Positions 35,750-47,814 of a stretch of DNA of 64,000 bases are shown piece after piece. The DNA is from Norana najaformis (Eukaryota; Annelida; Clitellata; Crassiclitellata; Hormogastridae), in NCBI GenBank assembly GCA_964023275.1, contig OZ029926.1, positions 25,659,998 to 25,723,997 on the forward strand. The letters run 5' to 3'. A model generated the notes under the pieces. It saw nothing but the letters and a program-made list of their open reading frames with translations. It ran no database searches and was not told the DNA's origin. The translations under genes were made by a program, and so were the position numbers. The number at the start of each line of letters is the position of its first letter. Within the stretch, counting starts at the first letter, position 1.

Positions 35750-36666
35750 GGTCAGGAAAACCATGTCAGGCTACGGTGGGTAAGTAAGTACCACCTTCTC
35801 TGGTCTTGTGGCAACTGGGTCTTGTTCTTAGCATGATATCTCTGGACAACTCTTAACTTCAAGCATTAACAACGCTTAGTTATAATTAGTGGCTTAGAAT
35901 GTAGAGTTTATTGTTATAATTCGCATTGTCTAAAGCTTCATGATGGTCTAGGCTTTAGGTTAAGAGCGCTATAGAAATGTACAGTTTAAGATTATGAATC
36001 GGAAATAGGCTACATCTTTTTATAGAAGTTATGCTACTGGTTAAGAAGAAGAGCAGACCGCTTCAGCCAGCCCACGAGTCTTTACCATGTTGGATCTCAT
36101 TTGAGTCCTTTTCCTGGACGTGGTAATATCAAAGTACCCTACCCCGGAGCACAGTTAGCCATGCAAGACGAACATTCTAGGCCTTACATTCTAGGCCTTA
36201 GTAATCCGCTGTTATTGTTTCTATCATAACATAGGTTTTAAGTGGTTGAACAATGAGTTGAAATACTGGCTGAACAGTTCAGTCGCTTCCTCGTAATTTA
36301 CAATGACTATTCCGTTTTCGTCTTCCTTTATCAATGGTTCTTGCATTTCTTTCCGTTTCACTTCCTTCTAACATACTTGTTAAAAATCTTGCTATCTTCC
36401 GTTACATCCCTTGATAACTTCTGCTCAAAACTCTATTGCCTTCTATTCACAGATAAGCTTATTCCTTCCATTCACGGAATTAGTTCGTAACTTCGCAAGT
36501 CTTCCAGTATTTTCCTGGTCCATTCCAGTCTTTGCTTTCTTCTTTCAAACTTCAGAAATTTAGACCTCCAGGCTTCGTTCTTTATCCTCCTTTCGTGTCA
36601 CTCAAGACAATCATATTCCTACCACTGAAAGACTTCTACGAGATGAACTTTCCACTTCACGGCTCC
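35750..36666. other. Intergenic DNA; 3' flank of the glutamate-receptor-like gene
   Basis: No coding segment found. It should include the 3' untranslated region of the minus-strand gene; I see no unambiguous poly(A) signal. Confidence 0.35.
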
Positions 36667-39600
36667 TTAAAACAAGAAACGTATCGTAAAAAGAACAGTT
36701 AAGGTCGCGAATTCCATCTTGATTGACGACAATTTTTCAGCAGAGTTTGGTTTGGTTTTTACGTCGCTTCTGACACCCGTGTCCTTAGAACTTGTACCCT
36801 TGATGGTGTCTTTCTGTCTGGCCTCGACGGCTCTGACGGTCACCCTTTGCTCGCGATACACGTCATCGTCATCGTCATCGTAATCGTCAACTTCGAAGTT
36901 GAAATCTTCGTCGGATCTCGGCAGTTCCGTAGCGAAAACCCAGTCGAGGTCCTTTGCGAAATCTCGGCTGAATTTCGTTGTTTTTGAATGAGTAGGAGTA
37001 GCGGCGGTGTAGCTCGCTTTCTGGCCTAGGTGACGGGAGCCCTGACTGTTCTCCAGTCCGTCATTGAGCGAGCTGTCCGACCACCGGACGTTCTGGACGG
37101 ACGATGTGGGGCTCGTCCGGAGAACGGGACTTTGTACTTCGAAGTCCAGGTGTGGAAATTTCAAAGTGAGAGGAACTTGGGTCCGGTGTTGTGTAAATGA
37201 CGACGACGATGTTGGGGTTGACGTCTGCTTTGGACGACGCGTCCTTGATCTGCGCGTAGACTTCCGGTGTAGCTCTGGGTCAGCCTGAACTCTGACCTCG
37301 AAGCTCGGAGCCACTGATGTCGGAGGAAGAGCAGAATCTGTGTGCGTGGTCCGGTCGCGTTTTCTGTGCAATTCCATTTCCGCCGAGTATTCAGTGTTCA
37401 TTCGACCGTGACCAAAGTCTGCTGACCCATCCGGTCTTTCTGAGACAGTCTCGGACACGCTTGGGTTGCGATCGGAGTCTTCGTGATAGGCGTCGAGTGA
37501 GAACGTACGGGTGGACTGTTCCGTGTTAAGCGAACCGGAACGTGTGCTATCGTGCGTGTCCCGAGGCGCGTCGATCTTGCTCTTGAAGAACTTGATGGGC
37601 GAAGTGAAGAAAATGCGTTCCATGTCGAGATCGATGTCGTCACGGTCCGTTTCATCGCGTCGCAGAGTGCATTCATCTGTGTCCCACCATTTCCTGAACA
37701 GTTTCCCGAAGAAATCGCCTTCACTGAGCCGTGTCAGAGCGGCATCTAAGCGTCCGACGAGGGAACCATTGCGCCTGGTCGCGAGGACGTAGCTAGTCTC
37801 ATGGGTGAACTGATCGAGGGCTAGTAGATCGCAGGGTTCTCTGGACGAATGGTAGGACGCCTCCAGGGACTCCATAATCAGGGCGAAGTCTCCTCGTCGG
37901 ACCTTTCTCAACCCCTCTTCCAACGAAATGACTATCTCCGACGGAGTCTTGTCGTTCCAGATCTGCTGGTAGAGAGACAAGTTCGAGGTCTTCAGCTGAT
38001 AAGCCACTGCCTCGCTGGAGACGCCGAACCCAAGTCGGGAATGTTCGGTGTCGTTGAGGAGGTTCTCGAGCAGCCAGGGGCGATGGTCTGAAGGCGTGTC
38101 TGGAGCTCGAACGAGCACTGAGATGGTGGATTTGAGGAGCGGTTGCGTGTAGCTGAAGCGACGTGCATGGTGCAGGCTGACGGAATTTATCGGAAGAACA
38201 CTGACGTTTGCTACCTGCAGTAAGCAATAAATAACAATTAATAAATAATAATAGCTAAAAAATCACATTCTTCGAATACTGGACACGCGGTAAATGTTAA
38301 AAAATCACAGATTTTTACAATCCCTCTTGAATACAGACTCGTCTGTTAAAAATATATCTGAATATATGTAGTTCCGATGTTTAACGACATCTTATGACAT
38401 CAAAGGCCGTTGACGTCGCCCTCCTCCTTTATCCAGGCTTGGGACTGGCACTACCCCAAACAAGGGAGTGGCGGAGTTCCGAATATATTAAGACTATATG
38501 AATAACATATACAGCTGAGCGTGTTTATCTATTTTAAACTTCCTATCGGAAAAAAATCAGAATTACTGCAGCAACATATTTAGACAACTGAATCATTACG
38601 CCTGATTTTTCTTGGAGTTGAATTTTTATATATAGGGACAGTAGAACACGTTTTAAAGGTGTCTAAAGAGAGTATCGGACTGTACGAGCTTATTTCTTAT
38701 TTACAATAATAGCAGAGTATTTAAGTTAGTAGTAATTGTTTCCAGTTTTTATTGACATCTTCTGATTGCCGAGGCCGATGACATTAATCCCAGCTTGCCC
38801 ATATATCCGGACAGAATAACTGCAAAACCGAACGTTTATTAATCAATGTTTAACTTCATCTTGTGGCCGCCACAGGCCGTCAATATCGACCTTCCTTTAT
38901 TATTAAACAATGCAATTGCAACTGTAAGTAAGTAAGTAAGTAAGTATATTCTTTATTAACCAATAGCTAATCGCACATCGGTTTACAAGTATTTAAGAAC
39001 ACAAGAAAACTTAATATTCATACAACATCCTAACAATAAAACACTTACGCGTTAAATTGTCAGCAGGAGGAATAATACGATCATGGGTGTGGGGCCGTAG
39101 GGAATAACTGAGGGTTTTAATTGGTTGGAGTAGCTGATGTAAGAAATGATTTGGGTTGGTCAAGATTGCTTTAAAAGACGAGCATCAGCTGTGCCACAGA
39201 GTTCATCGAACGTTGGGGAGTTCCCAGGAAGATATCGGAGACGCACAAGTCTCCGCATCAAAGCCTGGAGCCGAGCTCTAGCCTGTGCCCCAGCATAGCC
39301 CCACCACACGGGAGAGGCGTACAGCATCCTGGCCAGTGTTGTGGCTCGGACAACGTCGTAGAGCCGAGGGCCAGTTAGGCCATGTGATACAAGAATTCGT
39401 ATGGCATATAAAGACTGACGTGCCTGACTATGAATCCGATCAATATGAGAATCAAAATTTAACATCTTCGATAGGGTAACACCCAATATTGTCATCTCTG
39501 GTACCCTGGTTAAACCGGGAATCACATTAGGTAAAATTATCTGCTGATTTCTCATTCTTGGCCGGTGAATTATCATTTCACATGTCTTTTTATGATTAAG

Positions 39601-40907
39601 TTTTAAGTTACACTTATCCGCCCAAAGGGCAACATGGTCCAGTTCAGCCTGAACCATCAAGCTATTGCAGGATGGTACAAGAAGGTAACTGTCATCAGCG
39701 TATTTAAATAACCCATTGTTGGGTGCTAAAGGCTTATACTTGGATATGGCAACTAGGAAGTTCACTGGTCCCAGACCCGAACCCTGAACAATACTGGAAT
39801 TTATGCCAACTAAGGTAGAGACACTACCATTGAATTTGGTGCAGCAACAAGGTAATGATTTTAATTCTACTCATTTTATTTATTTATAGCGTCAGTGGAA
39901 GCGTTTTAAAAGGTGTCTAAATTGACCACTGAATAATTCAGTTTACGCAACGATTTAAAAAGTATAATAGTAGTTTCCAACGTTTAGCGACACCTATGGC
40001 ATCAAAAAATTGTACAGTTTCTCTAATCTTTTTTAAACTCGCGAGTAATTAAACGATCGGTTAGTTTCCATTATTTCACAACATTTTATGGCTGTTCTAG
40101 GGCCCGTTGACGTCGACCTTACCTTACCTTATAGGCAGGTATAGTATATGGCTGAATGAGTTTGTGATCTAAGGTTTCCGCAGTTTAACAACATCTTATG
40201 GCATAAAAGGCCGTCGACATTGCCCTCCTCCTTTATCCAGGCTTGGGACTGGCACTACCAGATATAAGACAGTGGTGGAGTTAAATCCAATCAAGTAGTA
40301 GTAGTAGTTCCAATGTTTAACGACATCTTATGGCATCAAAGGCCGTTGACGTCACCCTCCTTTATCTAGGCCTGGGACTGGCACTACCACAAATAAGGCA
40401 GGGGCGGAGTTAAACTAACCCTATCAGTTATTAATATGTCGTCGGTAGTAAGCGTTTAAAAGGTGTCTAACAACACTTGACTTATTCAGCGTTTGATTAT
40501 AACATAATTTAGTTTGCGGTAGTAGCATCCAGTGTTTAGCGACATCTTGCGGCCATGGACTGCGCTTACCATGTCATACCAGTTAAACTGATGCAATCCG
40601 CGTTACGGATTGATTTATGATTGCAATTAATATGAGATGCTTATGGCAAAATTATGCACCAAAGTACTGGATCAAAACAAAATTATGCAGAATGGAAAAG
40701 AAAATATACTTCGTTCGAGAGTTTTTCCGTAAGTTCCGCCCAGCCGTTTCCGTTCTTCCTCTTCCTACCATTTCCATCCTCCTTTTCCACCACCAACCAT
40801 TCGATCTGGAACGGTACGATTCGTGACATCTCTTTTACTACATCGACCAGATACCCAGAGACGCTGTCACCGCTTGGCATCAATTGCCGAGTGAAAAATG
40901 GATCCAC
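36667..40907 (-). CDS. Ionotropic-glutamate-receptor-like ligand-binding protein lacking the channel core (5' incomplete)
   Basis: Two minus-strand exons, 40907-40710 and 38214-36667, join in phase 0 (donor gaa|gtatat, acceptor ctgcag) to 581 codons; earlier exons are not identified. Residues 1-104 match iGluR S1: SGYLVDVVKEM, NGWAELTEKL, then ANVSVLPINSVSLHHARRF and TISVLVRAP. S2 follows at once: LLENLLNDTEHSRLGFG, LEEGLRKVRRGDFALIMES, REPCDLL and FRKWWDTDEC (to residue 248). Between them lie only about 12 residues (103-114) instead of M1, pore loop, M2 and M3. Cys194/Cys248 (family disulfide) and Glu181 (ligand carboxylate position) are kept. The S1 arginine that grips the ligand aligns with His, so glutamate itself may not bind. 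Three N-glycosylation sequons support an extracellular location. A hydrophilic Ser/Thr/Arg/Asp-rich tail of about 330 residues replaces M4 and ends in about 16 hydrophobic residues, perhaps an anchor. Confidence 0.75.
38380..38900 (-). repeat. Module M copies inside the receptor-like intron
   Basis: Antisense module M at about 38384-38480 (cgacatcttatgacatcaaa, then ctcctcctttatccagg), a gttttaaaggtgtctaa motif at about 38650, and degraded units to 38900. Confidence 0.65.
38925..39855 (-). pseudogene. LINE-D ORF2 fragment with 3' tail
   Basis: On the minus strand from about 39855 the frame gives VQGSGLGPVNFL (RT block with QGS.LGP) and GLFKYADDSYLLVP (catalytic YADD box intact), then the thumb and C-terminal region to a TGA at 39160-39162. 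A one-base shift there opens a frame continuing with NPNHFLHQLLQPIKTL, so the ORF is frameshifted. The 3' end is a ttac repeat (38927-38945). It lies in the intron of the receptor-like gene, in the same orientation. A dead 5'-truncated copy. Confidence 0.85.
40060..40560 (-). repeat. Module M cluster, antisense
   Basis: Full units at about 40185-40290 and 40312-40415 plus partial ones, each with gtttaacgacatcttatggc, cgtcgcc or close variant, and ctgggactggcactacca. An aaaggtgtctaa motif lies at 40455. Confidence 0.75.
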
Positions 40908-41189
40908 CTGGCGAACAGTACAAAAAGCTCAATAGTGTGGCGTCATCTAGCGAATATCTAAAAAATGAGTTAAATACCAATTGAAGTGCAATTTTCTGAA
41001 TACAATAACATTTACAATAGATGTCGTTGAAATGCTATTTGTTTTGGTAGTGTTCGTTTATTAGTCTGTTTTTCATTCCTCTCTCCCTTCTTTCATTTCA
41101 TCCAGCATTCGTGTCTTATTTTATTTTTCCTTACTTCCTTCCGCCTATCCTTCCTTTGTCCATTTCTTCTTTCCTTCACTACTTTCTTC

Positions 41190-41377
41190 TCATTTTCCTA
41201 ATCGTAATCGTAATCGCAAAAATTGAGATTTCTACAGCACCAAACGAAAGCTAAGTCGCGGAAAAAAGCTCATGCACAAGCGCTCAGTCAAAAGAAAATC
41301 GATAGGCAGGTAAGGTCAGATTCAGTTCCAGGTCAAAGACAGATGAGACGGCTGCGGTGGATGGTGTTTAGAATTGG

Positions 41378-41420
<43 letters not shown>

Positions 41421-41745
41421 ACAGACAGACAAGGACAGAGACAGAGACAGAGGAAATAGGAGGAATCGGCATAGGATTTCTAGAATAGGATTGTTTTCAG
41501 TTTTGAGTAAAAGGCCAGGGCAGAGATAACAAGAGATGAAGTGTTGGTGAGTTCGTATGAGGGATCAGATAGACATTTGTCGTAAATCCAGCTGAAACTG
41601 ATACCAGACGGTAGAAGCAACTTGAGCAATGGGGCGATTACCAAATTTTGTGGGTGGACAGGCAATGTAGCGTTAGGACAAAAGAGGATTGATAGGAGTG
41701 GTTGAATTGTAAATTGTAGGCTCTTCAAAAACCGAATTATAATAA
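41190..41745 (-). mobile_element. LINE-A copy with internal GA microsatellite
   Basis: Antisense LINE-A: taatcgtaatcgtaatcgca tail, gagatttctacagcacca, gtcaaaagaaaatcgatagg. It continues into the ORF-proximal part (cagttttgagtaaaaggcc) and is interrupted by a gaga/caga tract at 41380-41455. Confidence 0.75.
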
Positions 41746-42090
41746 TAGTTTATTATAGGCCAGTATAGTCGACTAAAGCTGCGTTCACAATGCGATTAAT
41801 TGCTACAACGACTCGTCCAGCGTAGAGGAGCCTTAAGGATGTACTTCGGCCGCGCAGGAATCTTACCTCGACCGCAGCGATCCTCAACGGTTGTACGATT
41901 TCTCCGCCAGTTTTATAGTGCGTCCTATCGTTGACCTCTGACAGAAAGAAACAGGCACAGGGATAAGCAGACGTACACAGAACGACAAGCAGAAGGAGCT
42001 CATGAAACGCGTGGATAAACTAACTTAAACGAGGCTGGATTGCAAAGAAAATCAACCAGGCAGAGGGGAATAAGAAGGAAATCAGACAAA

Positions 42091-42318
<228 letters not shown>

Positions 42319-42353
42319 TCATCCTCCTAGATCATAAACTACGCACACACATA

Positions 42354-42945
<592 letters not shown>

Positions 42946-42949
42946 AGAA

Positions 42950-43240
42950 GGCGTTAAAGCAGTACCTTGATCGGAATATGGTGGAAGAAATTTCGAAGAC
43001 TTTGTTTGCTTAGCCTCGGCATATGAGGGCGGGCAACCGGCCATGACACTTTCCCACCATAGTGTTCCACCGGGAGTGAGTGTCAGTGTACTCATTATAG
43101 CTGAGTTGGCTTGGCGGCGCAAGTGGAGCCAAAATCATGAAACCAATTTCTGCCCTAACGGGGATTTGAACCCTCGACGTTAGGGTTGACAGTTCACCAA
43201 GCTAACCACTAGACCATCGCGCACTCCAACGAAACCCTGC
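42950..43240 (-). mobile_element. SINE-2, near full length
   Basis: Minus strand: tRNA-like head with ggtctagtggttagcttgg (box A) and gggttcaaatcc (box B). Body gtacactgacactc. The end gccgaggctaa lies at about 43012-43022. Confidence 0.8.
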
Positions 43241-43389
43241 TTCAACGAAATGCTTCGAATGGATTTCAAAGAAAGAGAAGACGACGACAAAGAGGAACAA
43301 TTCCTTACACACCTCTTTTAAGAATGTCAGTTGCCTTTTAATTTGAAGTAGCGCGAGATGTGATTAACTTGAAAAAAAATTAATCTGTG

Positions 43390-43775
43390 ATTAACCGACC
43401 ACTGCCGTGTTTGGGCGGTGCCAGTCCCAAGCCTGTACGAATGAGTAGGGCGACGTCAACGGCCTTTGATGCCATAAGATGTTAAACAGTGGAATTACTA
43501 CTATTATTGTAATTAATTGATTTAATTCCGCCGCTGCCTTTAGTCTGGTAGTGCCAGTCCCAAGCCTGACTGAAGGAGGAGGGCGACGTCAACGGCTTTT
43601 GATGCCAATAGATGTTAATTTGTGGAACTACTACTTACTGTAATTAATTGAGTAATGGAAGATCGACGTCAACGTTCCTAGCAGCTGCAAGATGTCGTTA
43701 AACAATGGAAACTGCTATAAATATCGTTTGTGTTTAGACACCTTTAAATCGCTCTTCAGTTTGCTTAAAATAAGC
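43390..43775 (+). repeat. Module M cluster, sense
   Basis: Two full units (43395-43500, 43525-43635), one shorter unit with gcagctgcaagatgtcgtta (43685) and the tttagacacctttaaatcgc motif (43734). Confidence 0.8.
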
Positions 43776-44009
43776 ATTTGAAGGCGCGTAGGTAGTCAGT
43801 TTCGAAACCTCAGTATCTTTCAACTGACAGGGCATGGTCGATGTATTCATTAATAGCCGAGCCCTGTAGATGGCGCAAGAAGAGCAGAAATTTTGAAACA
43901 TCTTTGCTTCGCAACGGGGATTTGAAATTATAGAGGAAATGCCTCGAAACAAACATCGACACCTTTAAGTTCATACTTACTTTTCTGTATTCATTAAGCT
44001 CCACTACAT

Positions 44010-44245
44010 GACGACAGAGTCCATCGATAGCGCTGAGCAATTGTGCCTGGAAGACTTGATCCTGGAGCCCTACACAGTAACCGTCTCAGGGAAGGAGGCT
44101 CGAACCCTTACGCTCTGCTTTACACGGCGAACACTGAAGCCAATCGGCAGCCGTGTCACGCCAAGGCGTATTCAGCGCCATCGACTGATGCTTAGTCATT
44201 ATAAAGTGGCGCTTAATAAATGCAGAAATAATAAACATCTCGGCA
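44010..44245. mobile_element. Composite SINE-1 in two orientations
   Basis: 44020-44150 is antisense SINE-1 (gctgagcaattgtg, cacagtaaccgtctc, ggctcgaacccttac). 44165-44240 is a sense SINE-1 tail (cagcgccatcgactgatgc, gtggcgcttaataaatgcag). Confidence 0.7.
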
Positions 44246-44274
44246 ACATCGTCGTTAATATCGAGTCAGTTGGT

Positions 44275-44535
44275 TCATTCGTAAACTCGAGATTTCTATA
44301 GCGCCCAACGAAAGCTAAGTCGCGGGAAGCTGCTTATTCACAGGCGCTCAGTCAAAACAAAATCGATAGGCAGGAAGGGTTCGGTTCCAGGTCAAGATCC
44401 AAGAGTCAGGCAGTCAGACGGCTACGGTGGATGGTGTTTGGAATTGGATTGGCAGGATAGATAATGGGAATAAGAGGAATCAGGATGGGATCTGTGAAAG
44501 AGGAGTGTCGTTGATTCCGAATTCACAGGTGGTCG
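44275..44535 (-). mobile_element. LINE-A 3' portion
   Basis: Antisense LINE-A: cgagatttctatagcgccca, aacaaaatcgataggcagga, and the ggctacggtggatggtg region. Confidence 0.85.
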
Positions 44536-44714
44536 AGAAATCCTGTGTCCTGCAGCTAGACCTTGGGGTATCTTGACACCATGATAGGGTATCAAAAACA
44601 CCACCTCGTAACCTTCCACTGGGAGCCACGACACGTGTCGACCGTTAAGTAAACATCGATTCACTCTTAATTCTGACAGACTGACCCGTTGAATAATATG
44701 ATAGACGCACATAT

Positions 44715-45175
44715 GGAGAAAGAGAGAGACAGACAGACAGGCAGGCAGACAGAGAGAGCCAGAGAGAGCGCGAGAGAGACAGACAGACAGGCAGACAGAG
44801 AGACAGAGACAGACAGCGAGACAGAGAAAGAGAGAAAGAAAGAAAGAAAGAGACCGAGAGAGACAGAGAGAGGCAGAGGCAGCGACAGAGACAGACAGAC
44901 AGACCGAGAGAGACATGGACAGAGACAGACAGAGAGAAAGAACAGAGACAGAGAGATAGACTTACAGACAGACAAGCAGAGAGCGAGAGAATAAAAGACA
45001 CAGAAAGACACAAAGACAGACGGTGTAAGAGAGACGCAGACAGAGGCAGAGGTTAAGGCACAGATATAGGCAAAAGCAGACAGAAACAGTGACACAGACA
45101 CAGTGAGGAAAAGACAGAGGCAGAGACACAGACATAGACAGACACACACACACACACAAAGAGGCCCAAGAGCAG
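44715..45175. repeat. Purine-rich AGAC/AGAG microsatellite field
   Basis: About 460 bp of degenerate agagacagacag with shifting unit sequence. Ser/Leu/Cys-rich frames across it are artefacts. Confidence 0.95.
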
Positions 45176-45475
45176 CAGCAGGGACAGAGAGAGGTACAAC
45201 GAGAAAGACTAATGTTCAGCCAATCCTGCAAGTTGTTTTCGTCGCAGATATAAACCCAGTTTTTACAAAACTCTTTGATTGGTTGATACATTTCTTCCGA
45301 TGATTGATTGACCGAAGGCGTCGACAGATGGCGATCCATCAGATCGGTCGCATAGAGTGCAAAGATTTATGACGTCATCGCCCAACTGTGGTTTCTACCG
45401 CGATATATGCTCCCTCTTCGTGATAAACGATGTGTTGGCAAACACAGACCAAACAACTTATTAAGAGTTCGAATA
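45176..45475. other. Mostly unassigned DNA
   Basis: A short minus-strand stretch (about 45230-45310) reads FCKNWVYICDENNLQDWL, but it lacks convincing splice sites on both sides. Nothing else recognised. Confidence 0.3.
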
Positions 45476-45477
45476 TA

Positions 45478-45560
45478 ATACGAGAAGTTATATAGCTCCT
45501 TAAATTATTGCTCAAGGCATCAGTCGACGGTCGGTACTAAAGCAAGTCGGCGTGCTGAAC
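45478..45560 (-). mobile_element. Degraded LINE-B-like 3' end
   Basis: Antisense words gctcaaggcatcagtcgacg resemble the LINE-B/LINE-C end module. Confidence 0.45.
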
Positions 45561-45624
45561 AAAATCCAGGGTAAGTCCATGTGATAAGCCAAGAGTGAAA
45601 TCCGAGATGACACAGAAACAGCCT

Positions 45625-46395
45625 ATGTAATTGTAATCGTAATCGTAAACTCGAGATTTCTACAACGCCCAACGGTAGCTAAGTCGCGGCAACCAGCTTA
45701 TTCACGTGCGCTCAGTCAAAACAAAATCTATAGGCAGGAAGGGTTTTGTTGCAGCTCATGATCCAAGTCAGGCAGTCGGGCAGCTACTATGGGTGGTGTT
45801 TGGAAATGGATCCCCATCTTCCTCTTATCTCCCTCTCTGCTCCAATATCAAACATCACCCACCGTAGCTGCCACGCTGTCCCTCTGCCTAACTTATGCCT
45901 CTGTCAAGACCTAGAACCGAACCCTTTATGCCTATCGATTTTATTTTGACTGAGCGCCTGTGAATAAGCAGGTCCCCGCGGCGCGGCTTTCATTGGGTGC
46001 TGTAGAAATCTCGGAATTACGATTACGATTACAATTACGATAGTTAAGTCGCGGCAACCAGCTCATCACAGGCGCTCATTCAGAACAAGATCGATAGGCA
46101 GGAAGGGTTTTGCAGCTCAAGATCCAAGAGTCAGGCAGTCAGGCAGCTACTATGGGCGTTGTTTGGAAATGGATCTGTAGGATAGAGAGAAAGGGTAGAA
46201 GAGGAATCAGGATAAGATCTGCAGAAGAGGAGTGTTTCGAATTTTGAGTGGAAGACCTGCTCAGAGATTGCAAGGTGTGGAGTGATTATGGGTGAGATAA
46301 TTGTCGTATAATAAAATGGAGGAAACAAGTCCAGGAAAAGATCGGAATTTAGGCGAGATGAAAAGGCTAACCGAACCCTGCCGAGCGAACCCTTC
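45625..46395. mobile_element. Three nested or abutting LINE-A copies
   Basis: 45625-45800 antisense, 45890-46035 sense ending in gattacgattacaattac, then 46035-46395 antisense including a degraded ORF end. The middle and right copies face each other tail to tail. Confidence 0.8.
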
Positions 46396-46599
46396 TGGTT
46401 TCAGATATGAATATTCATGAGTAACGATGTCCTGCCGGTGATTGGATGCTAGATTCTGTTAATAAATATTCATAAGTAATGACGTCATGCCTGTTGATTT
46501 CAGACCAAAGGAAGACGAATGCATTGTACCTCGGGTACATTAGCATCCAATCACCAATTGACGCCTATATAGCATAGAGAAAAAATCGATTTAAAGGTG

Positions 46600-46735
46600 T
46601 TTAAGCAAAACCTATTTTTTAGTTTCCACTGTTTAATGACGTCGTGTGGCTGACAGGGCCGTTAACGTCGACCTCTCACCACCGTACCATCCCTTGTAAG
46701 CAAGAGGCAACTGTAATACAAAGTTTAACGACATC
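46600..46735 (-). repeat. Module M unit, antisense
   Basis: tttaatgacgtcgtgtggct, then gccgttaacgtcgacct; preceded by ttaaaggtgtttaa. Confidence 0.65.
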
Positions 46736-47060
46736 TTAATCGTAATCCCGAGATTTCTACAGCGCCCAACGAAAGCCGCGCCGCGGGAATCAGCTTATTC
46801 ACAGGCGCTCAGTCAAAAGAAAATCGATAGGCAAAAGGGTTCGGTTCCGGGTCAAGATCCAAAAGTCAGACGAAGAGACAGCGTGGCAGCTACGGGGGGG
46901 TGTTTAAGGGTTGGACAGGAGAGAGAGATAAGAGGAAGAAGGGTTATCAGGATAGGATCTGTGAAAGAGGTATGTTTTCAGTTTTGAGTGAAAGGCCGAA
47001 GCAGAAATTGCAAGTGGTGGAGCATCGATGAGTTTGTGTGTGATGGGTCAGAAAACTGGC
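46735..47060 (-). mobile_element. LINE-A 3' portion
   Basis: Antisense LINE-A from cgagatttctacagcgccca through aaatcgataggcaaaagggt to ttcagttttgagtgaaaggc. Confidence 0.85.
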
Positions 47061-47395
47061 ATCTTATGGCATCAAACGCCGTTAACGTCCCCCGCCTCCT
47101 TTATCCAGGCTTGGGACTGGCACTATCCGACTAATTTAAATGGCTGCAAGCTACAATTAAACGAAATTAACTTAAACATAGCTTCTGAAAATGCGATTTA
47201 AAGGTGTCTAAAAACCTGATATTGTCTTAGTATTTAGCGTTTAATTGCATCTTGTGGCTGCCAAGGCCGTTTCCGCCGATCTCTCCGTTAGGAGCTTGAC
47301 TAATAATCGATTTAATGAAATTTACGAGTATATAGCTTCGGAAAAATACGATTTAAAGGTGTCCAAGCAACCTACTTATTGTAAAATGTAAATGT
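47055..47395 (-). repeat. Module M cluster, antisense
   Basis: Units at 47055-47125 (catcttatggcatcaaacgc) and 47235-47300, plus ttaaaggtgtctaa at 47203 and a similar motif at 47355. Confidence 0.7.
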
Positions 47396-47397
47396 AA

Positions 47398-47610
47398 ATG
47401 TACACGTTTTTTATACATAGCGACCGTATGGCCTCGATCCTGTTCATTTTTCAATAAATTCCTCGGGTTAGGTCCTTCACCACCGCTGCCTTTTTGAACG
47501 GACGCCGCACCATTTAAGGTCCCCGTGTACGGACCGTGCTAGCCCGAGATTCAAGTAGCTTACATATAGTCACGATAGGTTAGCAAACCGGCATCCTCAA
47601 CCACAGTCCT
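47398..47610 (-). repeat. SINE-3-like dispersed repeat, copy 2
   Basis: Partner of 15717-15930; shared order and most words. Confidence 0.6.
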
Positions 47611-47634
47611 AATCCCAAACATCACCCACCGTAG

Positions 47635-47800
47635 CTGCCACGATGTCTCTCTGCCTGACTTTTGAATCTTGACCTGGAACCGAACCCTTTTGCCTATCGA
47701 TTTTGTTTTGACTGAGTGCCTGTGAATAAGCTGGCCACCGTGATGTGGCTTTCATCGAGCGCTGTAGAAATCTCGGAATTACGATAACGATTACAGAGTC
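47635..47800 (+). mobile_element. LINE-A 3' end
   Basis: Sense LINE-A: cgaacccttttgcctatcga to gcgctgtagaaatctcggaa, with an attacgataacgattac tail. Confidence 0.85.
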
Positions 47801-47814
47801 TCTTAACGTACGCG

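Noticed and set aside
37064..37792. Plus-strand frames opposite the receptor-like exon
   Set aside because: Shadows of the minus-strand coding exon.
44645..45155. Long Ser/Leu/Cys-rich open frames
   Set aside because: They arise from the AGAC/AGAG microsatellite and are open in several frames.
45230..45310. Minus-strand FCKNWVYICDENNLQDWL, considered as an amino-terminal-domain exon of the receptor-like gene
   Set aside because: Too short, spacing unlike the iGluR amino-terminal domain, and no consensus splice sites at both ends.
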